Counted from the first letter of the stretch, positions 45,162-54,028 are shown. The stretch: DNA of 64,000 nt from Viridibacterium silvisoli (GCF_036017035.1 NZ_JAYXHS010000001.1:1-64000), one strand, 5' to 3'. Numbers and translations: made by a program. The notes: generated by a model not told the origin, from the letters alone.

Positions 45162-45551
45162 TTAGATGCGACGACGCTTCGGCGGACGGCAACCGTTGTG
45201 CGGGATAGGCGTGATGTCAGTGATTGACGTAATCTTCATGCCCAGCGCGTTCAGGGCGCGAACAGCAGATTCACGGCCAGGGCCTGGGCCCTTGATCCGC
45301 ACTTCCAGATTCTTCACGCCACATTCCAGCGCAGCCTTGCCGGCAGCCTCGGCAGCAACTTGCGCTGCAAACGGCGTGCTCTTGCGTGAGCCCTTGAAAC
45401 CAGCACCACCCGATGTTGCCCACGACAGAGCGTTACCCTGACGGTCGGTGATGGTGATGATCGTGTTATTGAAAGAAGCGTGAACGTGCGCGATACCTTC
45501 AGCGACGTTCTTCTTGACTTTCTTGCGTACCTTCGCAGCAGTCTTTGCCAT
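45162..45551 (-). CDS. rpsK: 30S ribosomal protein S11
   Basis: 129 residues with the S11 core (HVHASFNNTIITITDRQGN, GPGPGRESAVRALNALG) and the basic tail NGCRPPKRRRI. Part of the 30S platform. It lies 12 bases after rpsM. The following gene is rpoA, not rpsD. Confidence 0.98.
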   Translation of the reverse strand: MAKTAAKVRKKVKKNVAEGIAHVHASFNNTIITITDRQGNALSWATSGGAGFKGSRKSTPFAAQVAAEAAGKAALECGVKNLEVRIKGPGPGRESAVRALNALGMKITSITDITPIPHNGCRPPKRRRI

Positions 45552-45563
45552 GTCTTTTCCTGA

Positions 45564-45926
45564 TTACTTCTTGCCGGCGATCGTCTTGCGCGGGCCCTTG
45601 CGGGTACGTGCATTCGTGCGGGTGCGCTGACCGCGCAACGGGAGGCCGCGGCGATGACGCACGCCACGGTAGCAGCCCAAGTCCATCAAACGCTTGATGT
45701 TCATGGTTACTTCACGGCGCAGGTCACCCTCAACCGTAAACTTGCCCACTTCATCGCGCAGACGTTCCATCTGCTCTTCAGTGAGATCCTTTACTTTGGC
45801 ACTACGAGCGACACCAGCCGCATCGCAGACCTTCTGAGCACGCGTGCGACCGACGCCAAAAATGGCGGTCAGCGCAATCTCTGCGTGCTTGTGATTCGGA
45901 ATGTTTACACCAGCAATCCGGGCCAT
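45564..45926 (-). CDS. rpsM: 30S ribosomal protein S13
   Basis: 120 residues beginning MARIAGVNIPNHKHAEIALT, with helix-two-turn-helix and the C-terminal basic tail TNARTRKGPRKTIAGKK. It sits in the 30S head and contacts the 50S subunit and P-site tRNA. Separated from rpmJ by 113 bases that could hold a promoter; none is clear. Confidence 0.98.
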   Translation of the reverse strand: MARIAGVNIPNHKHAEIALTAIFGVGRTRAQKVCDAAGVARSAKVKDLTEEQMERLRDEVGKFTVEGDLRREVTMNIKRLMDLGCYRGVRHRRGLPLRGQRTRTNARTRKGPRKTIAGKK

Positions 45927-46039
45927 GAACTTTTAACCTTTGAACTTAACTACAAGTCAACGTAACCGCTTCGAAATCACGCTTATCAAATGCGCGCGAG
46001 AAGCAGAACACGAAAGTTTATCAAACTACAGGGTCTCAA

Positions 46040-46153
46040 TCAACCCTGGCGCTGCTTGTGACGTGGCTCTTCGCAGATCACACGCACCACGCCTTTACGG
46101 CGAATTACCTTGCACTTGCGGCAGATCGGCTTGACCGAGGCTTGTACTCGCAT
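46040..46153 (-). CDS. rpmJ: 50S ribosomal protein L36
   Basis: A 37-residue gene too short for most scans. Translation starts MRVQASVKPICRKCKVIRRK and ends EEPRHKQRQG. The zinc ligands Cys11, Cys14, Cys27 and His32 of the zinc-ribbon form are present, so this is the zinc-containing type. It lies 24 bases after secY. There is no infA between them. Confidence 0.97.
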   Translation of the reverse strand: MRVQASVKPICRKCKVIRRKGVVRVICEEPRHKQRQG

Positions 46154-46177
46154 TTTATTTACTCCTAAACAATCTAC

Positions 46178-47509
46178 TTATTTGTTCTGCAACGCTGCGC
46201 CGCCCTTGAAGTTTGCCTTCTTCAGCAAACTCTCATACTGGTGCGACATCACATAGGCTTGAACCTGCGCCATGAAGTCCATCGTCACAACAACGATGAT
46301 CAGCAACGAAGTTCCACCAAAATAAAACGGTACCTGCCACTTCAAAATCAACAACTCAGGCAGCAAGCACACCAAGGTCACATATACCGCACCGATCAGC
46401 GTCAGACGCATCAGGATCTTGTCGATATAACGCGCCGTCTGATCACCCGGACGAATACCAGGCACAAAGGCACCGGACTTCTTCAGGTTGTCCGCTGTTT
46501 CCTTCGAGTTGAACACCAACGCGGTGTAGAAGAAACAGAAGAACACGATTGCCGCTGAATACAGCAGGATATAAACCGGCTGACCTGGCGACAGGCCGGC
46601 AGCAATATCCTTCAACCAACGCATGCTGTCCGAGCTACCGAACCACTGCGCAGCAGTGGCCGGAAACAGGATGATCGACGATGCGAAGATCGGCGGGATC
46701 ACCCCCGACATATTCAACTTCAGCGGCAAGTGCGAACTCTGGCCGCCATAAACCTTGTTACCGACCTGACGTTTGGCGTAATTCACCAGAATCTTGCGCT
46801 GACCACGCTCAACAAACACCACGCCCGCCGTCACACCAGCAACCAGCAAGCAAACGATCAAGGCAACAATCGGGTTCATGGAACCCACGCGCACCAAGTC
46901 AAACAGACTTCCAATGGAATGCGGCAGATTCGCTGCAATACCACTGAAAATAATGATCGAAATACCGTTGCCGATACCGCGTTCAGTAATCTGCTCACCA
47001 AGCCACATCAGAAACAGCGTGCCCGTCACCAGTGTCGTCACGGTCGTGATTTCAAACACGATACCCGGCGTCATCACCAAACCAGGCTGCTGTTGCAGCA
47101 TGACCGAGATGCCGAACGCCTGGAACAGCGCGAGTGCCACGGTCCCGTAACGGGTGTATTGCGTCATCTTGCGACGACCCGCCTCACCCTCTTTCTTCAA
47201 CGACTCCAGTGCTGGCGAGGCAATCGTCAGCAACTGCATGATGATCGACGCCGAGATGTACGGCATGATCCCGAGCGCAAAAATCGTAAACCGCGACAGT
47301 GCTCCGCCCGAGAACAGGTTGAACACGCCGAGGATGCCGCCTTTTTGCGACTCGAACAGCTTGGCAAGTTCGCCCGCGTCGATGCCAGGAACAGGGATGT
47401 GTGCACCGATACGGTACACACACAAAGCCCCTAGCAAAAACAGCAAGCGCTTCTTCAGATCGGCAAACTTGTCACTCTTGCCCAGCATTGCTGTCTGGTT
47501 AGTAGCCAC
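46178..47509 (-). CDS. secY: Protein translocase subunit SecY
   Basis: 443 residues, ten transmembrane helices, forming the SecYEG channel of the inner membrane. Conserved segments: LLFLLGALCVYRIGAHIPVPG, LGIMPYISASIIMQLL and the cytoplasmic loop PGIRPGDQTARYIDKI. Located after rplO in the spc operon. Length is typical (about 440). Confidence 0.98.
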   Translation of the reverse strand: MATNQTAMLGKSDKFADLKKRLLFLLGALCVYRIGAHIPVPGIDAGELAKLFESQKGGILGVFNLFSGGALSRFTIFALGIMPYISASIIMQLLTIASPALESLKKEGEAGRRKMTQYTRYGTVALALFQAFGISVMLQQQPGLVMTPGIVFEITTVTTLVTGTLFLMWLGEQITERGIGNGISIIIFSGIAANLPHSIGSLFDLVRVGSMNPIVALIVCLLVAGVTAGVVFVERGQRKILVNYAKRQVGNKVYGGQSSHLPLKLNMSGVIPPIFASSIILFPATAAQWFGSSDSMRWLKDIAAGLSPGQPVYILLYSAAIVFFCFFYTALVFNSKETADNLKKSGAFVPGIRPGDQTARYIDKILMRLTLIGAVYVTLVCLLPELLILKWQVPFYFGGTSLLIIVVVTMDFMAQVQAYVMSHQYESLLKKANFKGGAALQNK

Positions 47510-47535
47510 GTACCCTGCCCCGATCCCGGTTGTAA

Positions 47536-47982
47536 TTACGCAGCAGCCACTTCGGCCACTGAACCACCTGCAGCTTCAATCGCAGCCTTGGCGCCCTTTG
47601 TAGCGCCAACGCCACTCAGGGTAACTTTGCGGCTGATTGCGCCCGACAGGATGACCTTCGCCGACAGTGCATCACCTGGCACCAGGCCAGCTTGCTTCAG
47701 CGACAGCAGATCAATCGCATCGATCGGCAGATCTTGAATTTCCGACAAACGCACTTCAACGTTACGTGCAGCCGTCAGCGACACGAAGCCACGCTTTGGC
47801 AGACGACGTTGCATAGGCATTTGACCGCCTTCAAAGCCGACCTTGTGGAAACCGCCAGCGCGCGACTTCTGACCCTTGTGGCCGCGGCCACAGGTCTTGC
47901 CCAGACCGCTGCCGATGCCACGGCCAACACGCTTCTTCGCGTGGGTCGAGCCTTCGGCGGGCTTGATCTTGTTGAGTTCCAT
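47536..47982 (-). CDS. rplO: 50S ribosomal protein L15
   Basis: 148 residues from the ATG opening MELNKIKPAEGS that shares one base with the rpmD stop; the longer frame adds four codons. Gly/Arg-rich extension KKRVGRGIGSGLGKTCGRGH and a C-terminal globular domain. It is an assembly protein of the 50S core. The Ala-rich C-terminus is unremarkable. Confidence 0.97.
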   Translation of the reverse strand: MELNKIKPAEGSTHAKKRVGRGIGSGLGKTCGRGHKGQKSRAGGFHKVGFEGGQMPMQRRLPKRGFVSLTAARNVEVRLSEIQDLPIDAIDLLSLKQAGLVPGDALSAKVILSGAISRKVTLSGVGATKGAKAAIEAAGGSVAEVAAA

Positions 47983-48164
47983 CACACGCTCCACTTCACG
48001 AGGTAGTTGACCTTGGTGATCATGCCGCGCACTGCGGGCGTGTCTTCAAGGACTACCGTATGGTTCAGACGACGCAGGCCCAAACCACGCACCGTTGCAC
48101 GATGCGATTCTTTGGTACCGATGAGGCTCTTGACGAGCGTCACATTGATTTTCTTGTCCGACAT
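47982..48164 (-). CDS. rpmD: 50S ribosomal protein L30
   Basis: 60 residues, standard length: INVTLVKSLIGTKESHRATV then GLRRLNHTVVLEDTPAVRGM. Three bases after rpsE and overlapping rplO by one base (TGATG). Confidence 0.97.
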   Translation of the reverse strand: MSDKKINVTLVKSLIGTKESHRATVRGLGLRRLNHTVVLEDTPAVRGMITKVNYLVKWSV

Positions 48165-48167
48165 GGC

Positions 48168-48689
48168 TTAACCCTGGATCTCTTCAACCGACTTGCCGCG
48201 CTTGGCAGCAATGACGGAAGGTGTGTTGATCTTGGACAGGCCGTCCAGCGTGGCGCGAACCACGTTGTACGGATTGGTCGAACCGAGGCACTTGGCGCTC
48301 ACGTCGGTCACGCCCATCACTTCGAAGACAGCGCGCATTGCGCCGCCGGCGATGATGCCGCTACCGCTTGGAGCCGGTTGCATCAGCACAACCGAAGCGC
48401 CGTGACGGCCAACAACGGTGTGATGCAAAGTACCGTTCTTCAGCGAAACCTTGTTCAGCTTGCGACGGGCTTCATCCATTGCCTTCTGCACCGCAACCGG
48501 CACTTCACGCGACTTGCCCTTGCCCATGCCGACTGCGCCATCGCCGTCACCCACTACGGTCAGTGCGGCGAAACCGAGAATACGGCCGCCCTTCACCACC
48601 TTGGTGACGCGATTGATGGAGATCATTTTCTCCCGCAGGCCGTCGTCACGTTCTTCAGCCTGAACCTTCTTTGTTGATTGCTTAGCCAT
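48168..48689 (-). CDS. rpsE: 30S ribosomal protein S5
   Basis: 173 residues with the S5 double-stranded RNA-binding domain (INRVTKVVKGGRILGFAALT, VVGDGDGAVGMGKGKSREVP) and the C-terminal alpha/beta domain (RAVFEVMGVTDVSAKCLGS). It shapes decoding accuracy near the A site and mRNA entry. Ordinary spc-operon placement. Confidence 0.98.
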   Translation of the reverse strand: MAKQSTKKVQAEERDDGLREKMISINRVTKVVKGGRILGFAALTVVGDGDGAVGMGKGKSREVPVAVQKAMDEARRKLNKVSLKNGTLHHTVVGRHGASVVLMQPAPSGSGIIAGGAMRAVFEVMGVTDVSAKCLGSTNPYNVVRATLDGLSKINTPSVIAAKRGKSVEEIQG

Positions 48690-48700
48690 GAGAGTCTCGC

Positions 48701-49054
48701 TTAGAACTTGAGGCCGCTTTCACGTGCCGCTTCGGCCAGAGCCTTGATGCGTCCGTGATACTGGAAACCAGCGCGGTCGAACGCCACTGACTGAACGCCT
48801 GCTGCGACGGCACGTTCGCCGATCAGCTTGCCGACGGCCGTTGCCGCAGCCACATTGCCGCCGTTGGCGACCTGACCGCGCACGGTTGGCTCGACGGTCG
48901 AAGCCGAAGCCAGAACCTTCGAACCACAATCGGAAATAACCTGCGCGTAAATGTGCGTGTTCGAACGGAAAACCGTCAGACGCGCAACTTTCAGCTCGGC
49001 GATACGGGCGCGAGTTTTGCGGGCCCTGCGCAAACGTGCTTCTTTTTTGTTCAT
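48701..49054 (-). CDS. rplR: 50S ribosomal protein L18
   Basis: 117 residues; basic N-terminus NKKEARLRRARKTRARI and the 5S rRNA-binding domain ending FDRAGFQYHGRIKALAEAARE. Standard length. Confidence 0.98.
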   Translation of the reverse strand: MNKKEARLRRARKTRARIAELKVARLTVFRSNTHIYAQVISDCGSKVLASASTVEPTVRGQVANGGNVAAATAVGKLIGERAVAAGVQSVAFDRAGFQYHGRIKALAEAARESGLKF

Positions 49055-49065
49055 GACATTCGCCC

Positions 49066-49596
49066 TTACTTCTTCTTGGTCTCTTTGATGACCACGACTT
49101 CGTCGGAATAACGCACGCCCTTGCCCTTATATGGCTCAGGAGCACGATAGGCGCGAACTTCGGCGGCCACTTGGCCAACCTGCTGCTTGTCAACGCCCTT
49201 GATGATGATTTCGGTCTGCGTCGGCGTCTCGACCTTGATGCCAGCTGGCATCTGGTGAACCACCGGATGCGAGAAACCCAGCGACAGATTCAGCTTGTCG
49301 CCCTGAGCCTGAGCACGGTAACCCACGCCCACCAGGTTGAGCTTGCGCTCGAAACCCTTGCTCACACCGATCACCATATTGTTGATCACTGCGCGTGCGG
49401 TACCGGATTGCGCATTGGCACCCTCACCCTCAAGCGCCTTGACCACAACATTCGCACCCTCGCGCTCAACGGCGACAGTGGCGTGCAGACGATGCTTGAG
49501 CGTACCCAACGCACCTTTAACAGTAACCTCACCACCAGCAATCGAAACTTCCACGCCGCTCGGCAGTGCTACGGGATTTTTTGCAACACGTGACAT
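49066..49596 (-). CDS. rplF: 50S ribosomal protein L6
   Basis: 176 residues from the ATG opening MSRVAKNPVALPSGVEV, the normal L6 start, with AGGAG just upstream; the longer frame adds 20 unrelated codons. Two similar RNA-binding halves, ending in PEPYKGKGVRYSDEVVV. Near the GTPase-associated centre of the 50S subunit. Confidence 0.98.
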   Translation of the reverse strand: MSRVAKNPVALPSGVEVSIAGGEVTVKGALGTLKHRLHATVAVEREGANVVVKALEGEGANAQSGTARAVINNMVIGVSKGFERKLNLVGVGYRAQAQGDKLNLSLGFSHPVVHQMPAGIKVETPTQTEIIIKGVDKQQVGQVAAEVRAYRAPEPYKGKGVRYSDEVVVIKETKKK

Positions 49597-49606
49597 AGTT
49601 TTCTCC

Positions 49607-50002
49607 TTACGCCACGATGCAAAGAACCTCGCCGCCAACATTGCTGGCGCGGGCACGACGATCGGTCATCACGCCGGACGGAGTGGACACAATTGCCACA
49701 CCCAGACCGTTCATGACACGTGGCAGCTCATCGCTACCCTTGTAAACGCGCAGGCCTGGACGGCTGACACGTTCGATACGCTCGATAACCGGGCGGCCTG
49801 CGTAGTACTTCAATGCGATTTTCAGTTCGCACGAAGCAGCTTCGCCACGCACCACGAAGTCATCAATATAACCTTCGTCCTTCAACACCTTGGCGATTGC
49901 AACCTTGAGCTTCGAAGACGGCATTGCAACCGTGTTCTTCTCAGCCATCTGGGCGTTACGAATGCGCGTCAGCATATCGGCGATCGGATCAGACATACTC
50001 AT
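49607..50002 (-). CDS. rpsH: 30S ribosomal protein S8
   Basis: 131 residues, MSMSDPIADMLTRIRNAQ at the start and GLGVAIVSTPSGVMTDRRAR at the end. Central 16S rRNA binder. In enteric bacteria S8 represses the spc operon at its mRNA; whether that holds here cannot be seen. Confidence 0.98.
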   Translation of the reverse strand: MSMSDPIADMLTRIRNAQMAEKNTVAMPSSKLKVAIAKVLKDEGYIDDFVVRGEAASCELKIALKYYAGRPVIERIERVSRPGLRVYKGSDELPRVMNGLGVAIVSTPSGVMTDRRARASNVGGEVLCIVA

Positions 50003-50014
50003 ATCTCGATCTCC

Positions 50015-50320
50015 TTACCAGCTAGCCTTGGTCATGCCAGGGATTTCACCCCGGAATGCGGCTTCACGAATCTTCAGGCGGCACAGGCCGAACTTGCGGA
50101 ACACACCACGCGGACGACCCGTGATGGCGCAGCGGTTACGCTGGCGCGACGGATTCGCATTACGTGGCAGCGCCTGCAGCTTCAGGCGAGCTTCCATACG
50201 CTCCTCGTCAGAACGCGAGGCATCGTTCATCACGTCGGTCAGCTGCTTGCGCTTCGGCGCATACTTTTCAGCCAGCTTGCGACGCTTCTCTTCACGATTG
50301 ATCAGAGACAGTTTTGCCAT
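50015..50320 (-). CDS. rpsN: 30S ribosomal protein S14, long zinc-free type
   Basis: 101 residues, the long form without a zinc ribbon (no CxxC pairs). Contains LPRNANPSRQRNRCAITGRPRG and GVFRKFGLCRLKIRE. A 30S head protein. Confidence 0.98.
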   Translation of the reverse strand: MAKLSLINREEKRRKLAEKYAPKRKQLTDVMNDASRSDEERMEARLKLQALPRNANPSRQRNRCAITGRPRGVFRKFGLCRLKIREAAFRGEIPGMTKASW

Positions 50321-50327
50321 GTGAGCC

Positions 50328-50867
50328 TCAGTTCTTGAACGGGAACTTGAACAAGGTCAGAAGCGCACGCGCCTCATCGTCGTTCTTCGCGGTTGTCGTG
50401 ATGCTGATATTCAGACCACGCAGCGCATCAATCTTGTCGTACTCGATCTCGGGGAAAATGATCTGCTCTTTCACACCGAGGTTGTAGTTGCCACGACCAT
50501 CGAAACCCTTGCCCTGGATACCGCGGAAGTCGCGGATACGTGGCATGGCGATCGTGATCAGACGATCAAGAAACTCGAACATGCGCGGGCCACGCAGCGT
50601 CACCATGCAGCCGATCGGATAGCCTTCACGGATCTTGAAACCCGCGATCGACTTGCGCGCCACAGTGGTCACAGGCTTCTGGCCTGCGATCTTCGTCAGA
50701 TCGCCCAGAGCATGTTCCAGCACCTTCTTGTCGCCAACCGCTTCACCCACACCCATGTTCAAGGTGACCTTGGTGATGCGCGGCACTTCCATGACAGACT
50801 TGTAACTGAACTGCTTTTGCAGCTCAGGCACAACTGTCGACTTGTAGAATTCCTGAAGACGAGCCAT
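50328..50867 (-). CDS. rplE: 50S ribosomal protein L5
   Basis: 179 residues with EVPRITKVTLNMGVGEAVGD and FEFLDRLITIAMPRIRDFRG. Binds 5S rRNA and contacts S13 across the subunit interface. Standard length and place. Confidence 0.98.
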   Translation of the reverse strand: MARLQEFYKSTVVPELQKQFSYKSVMEVPRITKVTLNMGVGEAVGDKKVLEHALGDLTKIAGQKPVTTVARKSIAGFKIREGYPIGCMVTLRGPRMFEFLDRLITIAMPRIRDFRGIQGKGFDGRGNYNLGVKEQIIFPEIEYDKIDALRGLNISITTTAKNDDEARALLTLFKFPFKN

Positions 50868-50876
50868 GACGATTCC

Positions 50877-51197
50877 TTATGCGCTCACCAATTCGCCGTT
50901 CGACTTGAAGAAACGAACCTTGCGGCCATCTTCAAGCACTTTGAAGCCGACGCGATCTGCTTTTTGCGTGGCTGCATTGAACAGCGAAACATTCGACACA
51001 TGGATAGGCATTTCTTTTTCAACAATGCCACCCACCTGCCCCTTGACCGGATTCGGCTTGGTGTGCTTCTTGACGCGATTCACGCCATCAACCACCACGA
51101 ACTCGGCGGAAACGCGGCGAACGATCGTGCCGCGCTTACCCTTGTCTTTACCTGCCAGGATGATGACTTCATCACCTTTGCGGATTTTGTCCATCAC
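50877..51197 (-). CDS. rplX: 50S ribosomal protein L24
   Basis: 106 residues. KOW motif at the N-terminus (IRKGDEVIILAGKDKGKRGT). An early assembly protein near the tunnel exit. Starts with ATG 7 bases after rplN. Confidence 0.98.
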   Translation of the reverse strand: MMDKIRKGDEVIILAGKDKGKRGTIVRRVSAEFVVVDGVNRVKKHTKPNPVKGQVGGIVEKEMPIHVSNVSLFNAATQKADRVGFKVLEDGRKVRFFKSNGELVSA

Positions 51198-51204
51198 AAG
51201 CTCC

Positions 51205-51573
51205 TTAGAGAACTTCAGGCGCCAGCGACACGATCTTCATGAAACGCTCGGTACGCAATTCGCGCGTAACCGGCCCGAAGATACGAGTGCCAATTGGCTC
51301 CAGCTTGGCGTTGAGCAACACCGCAGCGTTCTTGTCGAACTTGATCAGCGAACCATCAGGACGACGCACGCCCTTCGCAGTACGCACAACCACTGCGCTA
51401 TAAACATCACCCTTCTTGACGCGCCCACGTGGGGCTGCATCCTTGATGCTCACCTTGATGATGTCGCCCACACCGGCGTAACGCCGCTTGGAACCGCCCA
51501 GCACCTTGATGCACATCACCGAACGCGCACCGGTGTTATCGGCGACGTCGAGTACCGACTGCATTTGGATCAT
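51205..51573 (-). CDS. rplN: 50S ribosomal protein L14
   Basis: 122 residues beginning MIQMQSVLDVADNTGARSVM, the standard L14 start, with GAVVVRT-type core (YSAVVVRTAKGVRRPDG). It forms a bridge to the 30S subunit. First gene after a 168-base spacer carrying a hairpin and a promoter-like pair, so it probably opens the spc transcription unit. Confidence 0.98.
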   Translation of the reverse strand: MIQMQSVLDVADNTGARSVMCIKVLGGSKRRYAGVGDIIKVSIKDAAPRGRVKKGDVYSAVVVRTAKGVRRPDGSLIKFDKNAAVLLNAKLEPIGTRIFGPVTRELRTERFMKIVSLAPEVL

Positions 51574-51679
51574 TTATTCACTCCATCCAACTTGGCGCGC
51601 GCTGCTTTCGCAACTCACCCAGTCTTGGATCCCGTTCGGGAAACCGCCCCCGCGAACACCGCGAGGAATTGAGCCGACT

Positions 51680-51708
51680 AGTGTAGGTCGGTTTTACGAC
51701 AATTGCAA
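51680..51708 (-). promoter_or_regulatory. Promoter candidate for the spc operon
   Basis: Minus strand: TTGCAA (51708-51703), 17-base spacer, TACACT (51685-51680), giving a leader of about 100 bases before rplN. It overlaps the edge of the neighbouring hairpin. Confidence 0.4.
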
Positions 51709-51736
51709 GGGGCAACAATGATTATTGCTGCCCCTT
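51707..51736 (-). terminator. Hairpin between rpsQ and rplN
   Basis: A 13-bp stem with one wobble and a 4-base loop, 6 bases after the rpsQ stop. On the minus strand only TTGCAATTG follows, so it is at best a leaky terminator or an RNA end-processing site. Confidence 0.5.
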
Positions 51737-51741
51737 TTTGA

Positions 51742-52020
51742 TCAGGCTGCTTGAGCCTTCTCGACAACCTTGGTCACGCGCCAGCTCTTGGTCTTCGAAA
51801 TCGGACGGCATTCCTCGATTTCCACCAGATCGCCTTCAGCAGCAATGCCGCCTTCGACGTGAGCGTGGTACTTGTTGGAGCGCATGATGACCTTGCCGTA
51901 AAGCGGGTGCTTTACACGGCGCTCGATGAGCACCGTAACGGTCTTGTTCATCTTGTCGCTGACAACACGACCTACCAGGGTGCGACGCACCGAGGTCTGG
52001 ACTTGTGCTTGTTCACTCAT
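51742..52020 (-). CDS. rpsQ: 30S ribosomal protein S17
   Basis: 92 residues; S17 OB-fold core TLVGRVVSDKMNKTVTVLIE and HVEGGIAAEGDLVEIEECRP. Overlaps rpmC by four bases. Last gene of the S10-type unit before the hairpin spacer. Confidence 0.98.
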   Translation of the reverse strand: MSEQAQVQTSVRRTLVGRVVSDKMNKTVTVLIERRVKHPLYGKVIMRSNKYHAHVEGGIAAEGDLVEIEECRPISKTKSWRVTKVVEKAQAA

Positions 52021-52217
52021 TGCGTCACCGCCTTCTCGCGCATGATGGTACGCACGCGAGCAATGTCGCGACGCACACGGCTCAGCTGTGCGCTGCTCGC
52101 CAGTTGTTGCGTGGCGTGTTGCATGCGCAGCGAGAACTGCTCCTTCAACAGACCGAGCAATTCGGCTTGCAGCTCTTCAGCCTTCTTCGAACGAATTTCA
52201 CTAGCTTTCATGATCAA
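52017..52217 (-). CDS. rpmC: 50S ribosomal protein L29
   Basis: 66 residues, two-helix coiled protein: MKASEIRSKKAEELQAELLG after an extra Met-Ile, then RRDIARVRTIMREK. The ATG overlaps the rplP stop by four bases. Near the tunnel exit, docking site for chaperones and SRP together with L23. Confidence 0.97.
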   Translation of the reverse strand: MIMKASEIRSKKAEELQAELLGLLKEQFSLRMQHATQQLASSAQLSRVRRDIARVRTIMREKAVTQ

Positions 52218-52630
52218 TTCCCCACATGCCGCGACACGAAGGCGGTCTCGAGTGGCAGCTTGGCAGCGGCCAGACGGAACGCTTCACGTGCCAGGACTTC
52301 ATCTACGCCATCCATCTCGTAGAGAACCTTGCCCGGCTGAATTTCGGCAACCCAGTATTCAGGACTGCCCTTACCGTTACCCATACGCACTTCAGCAGGC
52401 TTCTTGGAGATCGGTTTGTCCGGAAAAATACGGATCCAGATACGACCACCGCGCTTGATGTGACGGGTCATGGCACGACGTGCAGCTTCGATCTGACGTG
52501 CCGTCAGACGACCGCGACCGATAGCCTTGAGGCCATATTCACCGAAACTGACAGCTGCACCACGGGTTGCGACACCCTTGTTGCGGCCCTTCTGTTCCTT
52601 ACGATACTTTCTTCTATTCGGCTGCAGCAT
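52214..52630 (-). CDS. rplP: 50S ribosomal protein L16
   Basis: 138 residues, MLQPNRRKYRKEQKGRNKGV at the N-terminus. Core GRIWIRIFPDKPISKKPAEVRMG and ending ETAFVSRHVGN. It helps position tRNA at the A site. It overlaps the end of rpsC by 17 bases, more than its neighbours overlap. Confidence 0.98.
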   Translation of the reverse strand: MLQPNRRKYRKEQKGRNKGVATRGAAVSFGEYGLKAIGRGRLTARQIEAARRAMTRHIKRGGRIWIRIFPDKPISKKPAEVRMGNGKGSPEYWVAEIQPGKVLYEMDGVDEVLAREAFRLAAAKLPLETAFVSRHVGN

Positions 52631-53402
52631 CGCTAGCTCCTGCTGGCTTCACACCTGGCGCCTTGCGCACGGTGCGGCGCGCTGCTGGCTTGCCGTCACC
52701 CTCGTTACGAGCGGGACGACGACCGCGGCGGGCCTCGTTGTCATTGGTTTCCGGCACGACAGCAGCTTCGCCACGACCGACGTACTCGCCCTTGTAGACC
52801 CACACCTTGATACCGATGATGCCGTACGTGGTGCGAGCTTCCGAGGTGCCATAGCTGATATCGGCACGCAGGGTATGGAGTGGCACGCGACCTTCGCGAT
52901 ACCACTCGCAACGTGCGATTTCGATACCGTTCAGACGGCCCGAGCTCATGATCTTGATGCCGAGCGCACCCAGGCGCATGGCGTTCTGCATCGCGCGCTT
53001 CATGGCACGGCGGAACATGATCCGCTTTTCCAGTTGCTGGGCGATCGAATCGGAGATCAGCTGTGCATCGATTTCCGGCTTGCGGATTTCTTCGATATTG
53101 ACGTGAACCGGCACGCCCATGATCTTTTGCAGGTCGCTCTTGAGCTGCTCGATATCCTCGCCTTTTTTACCGATCACAACACCCGGACGGGCGCTGAACA
53201 CGGTAATGCGGGCGTTCTTGGCAGGACGCTCGATCAGCACACGGCCGACGGAGGCGTGCGACAGCTTCTTCTTCAGATGCTCGCGGACCTTGATGTCCTG
53301 CTGCAGCATCGTCGAGAAGTTCTGGCTATTCGCATACCAACGCGAACCCCAGTCACGCGTGATCGCGAGGCGGAACCCGGTTGGATGAATCTTCTGTCCC
53401 AT
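52614..53402 (-). CDS. rpsC: 30S ribosomal protein S3
   Basis: 262 residues. KH domain (FSARPGVVIGKKGEDIEQLK), core to about 215, then a charged and Ala-rich C-terminal tail ending GASDAAAE. The tail makes it longer than the 233-residue E. coli protein; such extensions are common in beta-proteobacteria. mRNA entry site of the 30S head. Stops inside rplP. Confidence 0.97.
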   Translation of the reverse strand: MGQKIHPTGFRLAITRDWGSRWYANSQNFSTMLQQDIKVREHLKKKLSHASVGRVLIERPAKNARITVFSARPGVVIGKKGEDIEQLKSDLQKIMGVPVHVNIEEIRKPEIDAQLISDSIAQQLEKRIMFRRAMKRAMQNAMRLGALGIKIMSSGRLNGIEIARCEWYREGRVPLHTLRADISYGTSEARTTYGIIGIKVWVYKGEYVGRGEAAVVPETNDNEARRGRRPARNEGDGKPAARRTVRKAPGVKPAGASDAAAE

Positions 53403-53404
53403 GT

Positions 53405-53734
53405 TTATTCCCCGACAGTCACGAAAATGTGGCAGGTCTGCTTCTCGATCTTGTTACCACGACCCTTAGCACGGGCAGTGAAACGCTTCAGAGAAGTAGC
53501 TTTCTCGACATAGATGGTCTTGATCTTCAGAGCATCGATATCGGCGCCGTCGTTGTGCTCGGCATTGGCAATCGCGGACTCCAGAACCTTCTTGATGATG
53601 ACAGCACCCTTCTTGGGGCTGAACGCAAGAATATTCAGGGCCTGATCAACAGGCTTGCCGCGCACGAGATCGGCTACCAGGCGACCCTTTTGGGCCGACA
53701 GACGCACGCCGCGCAGAATGGCATTAGTTTCCAT
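53405..53734 (-). CDS. rplV: 50S ribosomal protein L22
   Basis: 109 residues from the ATG opening METNAILRGVRLSAQKGRLV; the longer frame adds a GTG and one codon. AGGG lies upstream. Lines the nascent peptide tunnel through its beta hairpin (ARAKGRGNKIEKQTCHIFV). Confidence 0.97.
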   Translation of the reverse strand: METNAILRGVRLSAQKGRLVADLVRGKPVDQALNILAFSPKKGAVIIKKVLESAIANAEHNDGADIDALKIKTIYVEKATSLKRFTARAKGRGNKIEKQTCHIFVTVGE

Positions 53735-53743
53735 GATCACCCT

Positions 53744-54019
53744 TTACTTCTTGGCCTTCTTGCTGGCAGCGTGACCCTTGAAGGTCCGTGTCAGCGCGAA
53801 TTCGCCGAGCTTGTGACCGACCATATTTTCGGACACATACACTGGGATATGTTGACGACCGTTATGCACGGCAATCGTCAGACCCACAAATTCCGGAAGA
53901 ATGGTCGAACGACGCGACCATGTCTTGATCGGGCGCTTGTCGTTGGCACTCACTGCAGCGTCCACTTTCTTGGTCAAGTGGGCGTCTACAAACGGTCCTT
54001 TTTTGATAGAACGAGACAT
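53744..54019 (-). CDS. rpsS: 30S ribosomal protein S19
   Basis: 91 residues, MSRSIKKGPFVDAHLTKKVD, core SRRSTILPEFVGLTIAVHNG, basic C-terminus. Forms a head complex with S13. Standard. Confidence 0.98.
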   Translation of the reverse strand: MSRSIKKGPFVDAHLTKKVDAAVSANDKRPIKTWSRRSTILPEFVGLTIAVHNGRQHIPVYVSENMVGHKLGEFALTRTFKGHAASKKAKK

Positions 54020-54028
54020 GACTTCCCC

